The position numbers were made by a program, and so were the translations under genes. From NCBI GenBank assembly GCA_003963225.1, contig RXKB01000023.1:1-64000 (forward strand): a stretch of DNA of 64,000 nucleotides, in the 5' to 3' direction. Position 1 is the first letter of the stretch, and every line of letters starts with the position of its first letter. Origin of the DNA: Candidatus Babelota bacterium. GTDB taxonomy: Bacteria > Babelota > Babeliae > Babelales > Vermiphilaceae. This document shows positions 45,401-54,400 of the stretch, piece by piece. The notes beneath the pieces were generated by a model, which saw nothing but the letters and a program-made list of their open reading frames with translations, was not told the DNA's origin and did not search any database.

Positions 45401-48400
45401 AGCGGCGGATAGATCAGGACGGTATTATGCGATTGCTCAATTAAATGAAGAGGAAATTAATTCTTCATTTGCACATATACCTGAAGCAGCTAAAGGAAAA
45501 GGTATTGTTTCCTTTAATAGTGGTATGAAAGCAATTCCAGCTAAGGATGTAATACAAGAAATAGAAATTAAGAATCTACAAAAAGCTACTTATTCTTATG
45601 TTGATAATGAAGCGGATAAAGTACCTGCAGATTTTGAAGATATTATAATGACATGGATTACTGGTTTTTATGGTACTGATATGAAGTCAGCCAGTGATGC
45701 ACTCTTTGGAGGAAAGCCAGTAGCTAAAGAAAACATAGATTGGTCAAAATTTAGTACAGAAGTAGTTACTTATGCACTGTTTAATAGATATAAATTAGGA
45801 GAAAGAGGATTTCATCCTGATAATATAATAGGATCAGTTGTTTTATCTATTAAGGGATACAACCTAAAATCTAAAAATGCTTTACCGCAAATTATAATTT
45901 TATCACAAGCACCTGCTAATTCGTTAACTACTAATTCATTAGTAGATGGAAATTTAACTAATCCTTGGTTTGAAAAAACTATAAGACCTATAATAGATTT
46001 TACTAAAGCTATTAAAGAATTAGAAAATATATTTTTAGAAGATGCTTTTGTAGAAGCTAATACTAAAGGTAAAAAACTTTACTTAGGAGATGGGCATAAA
46101 ACTTTAAATACTGATATAATAGATGAGTTTGCTAAACTCGGGTATGAGTACTTTACACCAGGTTTACCATTAAGAAGTAATGCAATTGATATTCTTAGAA
46201 AAATATTAAGTAGTGAAAACGTAGAATTTAATTCAGATAAACTTACAGATGAGGATATGTCTAAACTTATTAGACATCTTGATACTGTTATTAAAATGCT
46301 TTATACTGAAAAAACAAAAGATCTAGTTATTCAAAATACTGAGGAAGCTATTGAAGATGCAAAAAGAATATTTGGTAATAACTATACATTAGATTTTGAA
46401 CAAGTTGTTGGTAAACAGAAGAATTATGTTAAGGTTAGAATACTAGATGTAGATGGTAATCTAAGTAATGCAGAAGTTCCTATTCATAGTTTAGGTGGAA
46501 CTGAAGTTACTAAAGCTTGGAATCGTTTTGCAAATGGTGTTGGGAATTCTAAGTTCAAGGGTTTTCAATTAACGACCTTATCCAAAGAAAATGCAGAGGG
46601 AGCAGAAAAAAGATTTTTATCTCCTAAGTCTTTATTATCTTTGAGACATGGATCAAAAACTAGAGCTGACGGATCTACTAAATTAAGCTTAACAGGACTT
46701 ATTAAATATCGTTTTAGACTTGCAGTTTTAGGAGATCCTAAATCAGAACCACACGTGCAGAATGTTGATCCAAAAACTTTAGAAACATTACAGACTGCTA
46801 TGCAGGATTTTATTAATTCTGAATTTAAGGATAGACAGTTTCAAATGAGTAATGAAAAAATTATTGAAGGTCTAAAAAAAGTATATCCAGAAGAAGTCAA
46901 AGAACTATTAGATTCTGTAGTTAGCAATGAAGCTGTACCTATAACTTCTAAAGTATTGGAACAAATTACACAAATAATTCCAGGAGTTCCTGTTGTTTTA
47001 GATAATGGTAAAGTAATGAGATTACATACCGATTCATCAGTATCTGCTGTATCCTTAGCAAATAAAGATGCTAGAACAACTATTCAAAGTAAATTGACAT
47101 CTGGATTTAAAGGATATATGCCACCTAGTATTACGTTAGTAAATAATGAAGTAAGTGAAGAAGCAACACTTGCTAAAGCTGATGATTATGTAAAATCTAT
47201 GGTGGGCAAGGAAGACACTAAAGAATCTGGATATAAAAAATTAACAGATAAGCAAAAAGCAAATTTAAAAAAGAAATTTGATAATACACCTTTAAGCTGG
47301 TTAGCAAATTTAATATTTCCACATTTAGGTAATGTTCGTATATACATTGATGAATCTGGAAATTTAGATATAAATGGATTATCCGTAACATATTTAGATA
47401 AAGATACTAAAGATCCTATAATTGTACTATCTAAAAATTATGACTTAGAAGTGTTAGCACATGAACTTATTCATGCATTAACATTAAGATCTCTTCATGA
47501 TCCTAAAACAGCTGCAGAAATACAATTTGCTAAACGTATAAAACGTTTGCAAGAATTATTTGAAGAAAGAGCTACTAAGGTTACTGGAATAGCATTAAAA
47601 GATATTTATCAAAATACTCTATCTCAGATAGATGTTAAAGAGTTTATTGCTAATTTATCAAATCCTTTATTTGTTCAAGCTGCACAACAAATAAAAATAA
47701 AACAGAAAGGAGGAATATCAAATCTCTTAAAAGAAATTGTAAAGGCTATAGTTGATTTATTTGGACTTTCTAGTAAAGAAAATCCAAATATTTATGAGCT
47801 AACTGTAAAATCTTTAACGGACTTTTTAAGTAATCCTATAGAAGAAAATACAAAACCTGTTGAACCTGTAGGTGATAACGATAAAGAAAGATTAGAAAAT
47901 AAAATATTAGAGTTAGATACAAGATATGAAAATGATTTAAATAATGAAGATTACCTTTTTAAGAAGGATATAATTAAAGATGTTATAGAACAAATTGATA
48001 AGGGAACTCCTATTGGTAAAGAAACTATAGACGATTTATTAGCTTTCGGTATGTCCAAGAAAGTAAATAAAAATCCAGGAAGCGAAGAAGGTAGATTTGA
48101 AAGAGCAAAGTTAGAGAATATTTCTCTACTAAAAAAAGAATTTGAAGTATCTAAAAGTATCTCCAGTATTGAAACTTTCAATACAGCTTTGTTTTTAATC
48201 AAAAAGCAAATGTATCTAGAAATGGAAAATTCCATTGTAGATAGTATCCCCGTATCTTATTTAGAAGCTAAACAATCTACTTTTAAAATCTTATCTGCAC
48301 AATATGGGGACTTATTAAAGCAATTTAGAGAAGAGACTGAAAATGTATTAGGATCTAGAGCTAAACATGTATTAGATGAAAATATCCCATCATTGGATAA

Positions 48401-51400
48401 TATAAATATCTTAGATTTAGAATACTTCTATGATAAGCTAATAGATAAATATAATAAATTACCCATAGATAGTATACAACATGATATTTTAGGGAAAATA
48501 TATAGTGCTACTTTAATTGATTTAAAAAACTTAATGTTGAAATATCAAATAAAACTAGTAGCGCTAGAAACTATTTCTAAAAATAATAATAATATTTACA
48601 ATAAAACCATACGTTATATATTTAATAATTGGGCAATATTTCCTAAAGAGAATACAGATGCTAACTTAGCTAGTGAAATTCAAGATAACGATGAAAGGAA
48701 CTTGGTAAGCTCCTTCACAGAGTCTTTAAAAACTTATTTATCTCTTATTCCAATTAGAGATGAAAGTGGAGATATTATTAGTTTTGTATTACCTAAAACA
48801 GCAATAAAAACATTATTTGAATTATTTGAGAACACTATAGATTTTACAGAATTAAATACACCTGAAGTTCTTAGAAGAACTCTTATACGATTAAGAGATA
48901 CAGGATTAAATACAAAAGAAGATATTGCTATTTTTAACAAGTTAATACAAACTATAGGAGACTTTACATCACAAGAAGATCTACCTAAGAATATAACTGT
49001 ATTTGTAGATTCGTTTAGTAATAATGTCGATAGTTTTCAAAATAGCTTTTATGTCATCGAAACCATTAATCCTGCTGAAGATATTAATCTAGAAGGATTT
49101 ACAGTAGAAGAAGCAAAACATATTTATGGCGATAAGGTGAAGATCACGCAATATTCTTCATTTAAAAATTTTAATATTGAAGCACATCCAGGGTTGAATA
49201 TGGAGCAAGCAATAAAGATGTTTTTACGTTCTAAATCCTTCAATGATTTAGCAAATATAAAATCTTATTTAGGGTCGGCTACAAATGTCTCATACTTAGA
49301 AATTGATGAAAAAACTAAATTTAATTTTGGAGAAGATAAGGGTGATTTCTCTTTAACAAGACTTTCTAGGGTATCTAAAAAAGTTGTATCTAGCTATAAG
49401 ACAAAAACTAAAGAGCATTTAATTAATAACTTAATTAGTCTTCTTAGTGGTAGTCCAGTTTTAATTAATGAGAAGTTGGTTTCGATTAATGCAAAAAATT
49501 TCGATACTACATTTAAACCAATAGCATCAAGAATTCTAACGGCTACCTCAACTAATTCTAAAGTAGCGGCACTGAAACAGTTATTAAAATTATTTAATCT
49601 TGAGCATATTTTAAATTTTGATGATCAAGTAATTAATGCAGATCAAGGAGAATTTTCTACTCTTCTTAATGAAACTATTACATCATTTAAAGCTTTCTTT
49701 GAAAGTTTAACTAATCAAACTAGTGAATTACATAATGTTTTTAAATTATCAGATCCTGAAATACTTAAAAATGGCAACATAGATTTACGCTCTTTAGAAG
49801 AAGATGTACGAATAGCTTTTGTTAATTCTCAAAGTGCAGATATCTTTATAAGTAGACTATCTAATTTGGCATCTAGACATGTACAGGTAAAATCACTTAA
49901 TGCTATTAAGACATCTGACGGTAAAATCTTAATTGATTATATCCCTACTAGTTCATATAGGCAAGTTTTAAAAGATTTGAAAAAACCACCTACACAAAGA
50001 AGATATGTTAATTCTCCATTCTTCCAAAATAATATATTTGTAAATGGTGTAAATACTGTAGTAGATGGTTCAACCCGAATACTATTAAAAAAATCTGGAA
50101 ATTATTTTACACTAGCAAATAGATTCTCCCCAGGAAAAAGATTAGAATTAATGGTTAATGACTTATTCTTTTCACAAATAGAAAAGAGTAATGAGTATTA
50201 TCAGACTCTTTATCAGCAAGGGGAGGCTACTAAATCGGAAACACCTAAAATAAAATATTTAGATTTAAATAATATTTTGGATGCTTTAGATACTATGCTA
50301 TTACAATTAAATAATTTAGATCCTAATATTACTAGTAAAAAAAGTTATAATCACAAACAGCGACTAGGATTTACAGTTTATGATAGAGCTAAAAAGATTG
50401 TAGGAGATGGAGATTTAACTTCTAAAGAATACCGAGATGAATTGAAAAAAGAAATATTAAAAGCTTTTTATGAAGAGGCGAAATCCTTAAATGAGGATTT
50501 TAGAAAAAAACAATTACATGTTAATGATTCAATTCCTCAAGTATATAAGAAGATTAAAAATACTTATACCTCTCAAAATCTTAATGATGTATTTAAAGAA
50601 TTCTTTTCTAAACTAGTTAAAGAAGATGAATTATCATCAGTAGATGATTTAAAAGCTTTTAAAGCACATAGTAGAACTTTTAAAGAAACTAACTATCCGG
50701 AAGAAAAAGAATTTACTTATATGTTATTTGCATTTGTAGCTAATAATTATGTAAATTCATTTGGTCTTTCTCAACTTGCTTATGGAGATTTAAATCAGTG
50801 GGGATCATTATCTAATTTAGGTAAGCGTGCACAGTTGAGTGCTTCTCCAGGATATTACGGTGTAATACATGATACATTTGGATTACCAAAACAGGCACAT
50901 ATTTTAATGGTTAATGATGTATTAACATCTGGTTCTCAATATCATGAATTATTAGAAAAATTCAATTTAGACTTAACTAAACAATTTAATATTTTACATC
51001 AGATTTCTAATGCTACTTTAAATAAACAAAGAGGATTAGAAGCTTCTGAATACGACACTATTGAAAGAACAGATGGTACATTATTTGTAACTCCTAAGTT
51101 TTACTATAAATTACAAAAAGGATTTGGTTCAGGATTAAATCTAAAAAATGTAATGAAAGATCAAGCATTTGGTTGGACTGAACAACGTATTGCTGATAAA
51201 GAAAAAGTTTTTAATTCCTTAGAAGATTTAAAAAAGTATTTAGGAATAGAAAGAGCTGTAGAAGGAGTACATTATATAAAAGAAAGTTCCACATCAAATA
51301 GAGAGCTTACTATAAATGACGTAAAAATAGATAAAGCTTTAGCTAAAAGAGTAGATAAACTTTTTGAATCCTCTAGATTTGCAGATGACATTTTACTTAC

Positions 51401-54400
51401 AACTAATAAACCTATTGAAGAGTCTAAGAAATATTATGCGGAATATTTAAAGCATGTTAAAAAAACAGAGAAAACTCAAACATTAGATGATTTTAAAAAC
51501 TTTGTAGAAACTTACCAAATAAAAACCGTTGAAGAGACTGAGAATACTTTTTACCCTATAAAGATAGTTACAAGTCCTATAGGATTAAAAAATGCTCTAA
51601 TAGTTTTGGATGATAATTTTATTAATGAGAATTCACATAATCCTCAGTCTAGAGAAGATCTTAGAAAATTAAGAGAATTTTTAGATGCTGCAGAATTTAA
51701 TGGGGAGCCTATAAGTATGATTTCATTTAAATCTGCTAATAAAGCACCATTTGATAATGCAGTAGATTTATTTGATTCTAATGGGAAATTATTAGAAAAT
51801 CCACAGCTAGATACAAATAATGGTATTGTAACCATGGGTATGGATTTATTTAAAATACAATATAACCCGTTCTCTACCGATACTACTACAGCTGTACCTA
51901 GACAATTACTACATTTTTTATCTACAATAGAGAATACACAGATAGCTACTGATACTTATACAGCATTAGCACAGCTTCAAAATATTTTATATACAGATTT
52001 ATTTTCTAGTTCAAGTGGTCGTACTAAAAAATTAAGTAAGAAAGAAATAATAAAATTATTAAATAGTTCAATAAAAGAAGGACAAGATAATTTTTCGGTA
52101 ATAAATGCAATTCAAAGTGGATTATCAATAGATCACCCTACGATTGTTCAGAAAGTAATTGGTATATTAGGATCTATGTTAAATAAGTCAGCATCTAGAA
52201 TACGATTACCTGGAGGTAAATTAATTCTTAGATCTGATATAGGGTATACCCTTCCTAATAACAGAAAATTAGGACATGGGAAAACTTCTAATGGAACACT
52301 TTATGCAGAAACTGTAATACCTAAACACTTCTTAAATCAATCTCAAATTGATGCTATTAATAGAGGTGAGAATTTATTCCTAACACAAGGAGATATGTTT
52401 GGATTTAGAATTCCATCAGGAGATTTAAATGCTGGTATATTATTAAAGGTTGTAGATTTTTATGAGTCGGATAGTCAATCTAATATTGCAATAATGCCAG
52501 ATTTAGAAATCTTTAAACAAGGTTGGGATTTTGATGTGGATGCTCTATTTTTATTGAATTACGAAGAAGCATCTACTACTTATATGTCGGATAGTTTAAA
52601 GATACAAAAAGGAGATATAGTAGGTTTTGAGCCAAATAAAAAATATGATATTGAAGACAATGAGCAATTCTTACGATCTGAAATAATTTTATTAAATGAG
52701 ATGACAAAAGTATCTCAGGAGCTTGCAGCATTAAAAGATACAAAAAAAGAAAAAGATGTTGTAAAAATTATAGAAGTAAAAGATAAATTAAAACAATTAA
52801 AAAAACTTAGAATTTCGTTACTAAAGAATCAAGTGGTAAGTGGTATCATGCGGGCATATTTAGATTCTACAAATAATAGTAGGATTCTTGATGTTACTAC
52901 TTTACAAATTATAAAAGATAGTATTGAATATCTAAAAAATGGTGACCAAGATTTATACACTCCAGACAATATTGAGGATCCATCCTTTGTTAGAGATAAC
53001 ATAGCGATGTATTCAAATGTAAATGAAGCTGCTAATGCTATCGGTATTTATGCTAAAGGTTCTTCAGTTAATGCATACATTTCAAAAACTGGTAGATCTG
53101 GACATAATTCAAGTCCTAAAATTTCTAATGAAGCTAGGTTCACAATTAATAATCGATTAATTAAAAAGTTTGATACCAGAATAAATGTTTTTGGACAGGA
53201 CTCCGTTGTTTATACTGTAAATAATAAATTATTAAATGCTTTCTTAGATGCGTTAAAGAATCCAGAAATATTTTCAATAGGCTTTAATGGTACTAATGCT
53301 AACATGATTGATACTGCATTATCTGTAGGAATGGACTTTAGAGATGTATTATTAATATTTAATCACCCAGCAGTTAGAAAGCTATATAAAAATAGATCGG
53401 CAAGAGATTTATTTAAAGCTTTAGAAACTTATATTATTGACAGTAATGGGAAATATACTAAAGAATTTGCAGATTTAAATGTAACAACCAAAGAATTAAG
53501 AGATGCATATAAGGCAGATTTTAATTCTATTGAAGATCTAATAAATAAACAGGGTCAAAGTATTGAGGAGATAAATAGTGATAACGAATCTGAAGAAACT
53601 GTACAAGATGTTGATTCATCTGATGTTAATGTAGTAGAAGATAGTGCAGAAGAAGAGTCAACAGTTGAAAAGAATATCGATTTAACAACAATGAATTCAT
53701 CATTACTTAAAATGTTCATGGTTCTTTATAAATTAAATAAAGTGTCTGAATCTAAATTTAAACTTATATCTCTTATTAATTTGGCACAAGACAAACCTAC
53801 AACTATAGCTCAAATATTTAACTGGGAGGAAAGTATTCGTAAAGTATTTAAGTCTGAATTTCTTAACGACTTATTATTAAAACTTGAAGGTTTAGCTGGC
53901 TATAAATTAAACTCTCAACAATATGTGGAAGCTATAAACAAAGCTATAGCGTCTATAAGGAACTCCTATATTCAAGAATTTGATCCAGAAACAGACACTG
54001 AAGCATATAAATCAATACTTAATCCTAACTTTGGAATTGAGTCGGAATTTATTCTAGAGAAAAATCCACATTTAGCTGTTGCATTAGTTCAAACACTAAC
54101 TCATATAAAGAACTTAAAACAGAATTTTGCTATATTTTCCCCTGATGCTATAAAGGTTGTAAATTCATTTGTTCCTAAAGTTAATCATGCCATAAGTACT
54201 TCAGGACAAGCTAAACAAAATGGATTATTTTCATTATCAGATTTATTAATATCTTCTTTTGCTTCAGATATTATAAACACTTTGGCTACAAATATCCAAA
54301 AATTAACAAAGACTAATAGGAGAATGCAGGATGTTGTAGGTATTGATGCATTCAGTAACAATTTAGTACTTATGTTACAGGCTGTAGAGAAATATGAGAG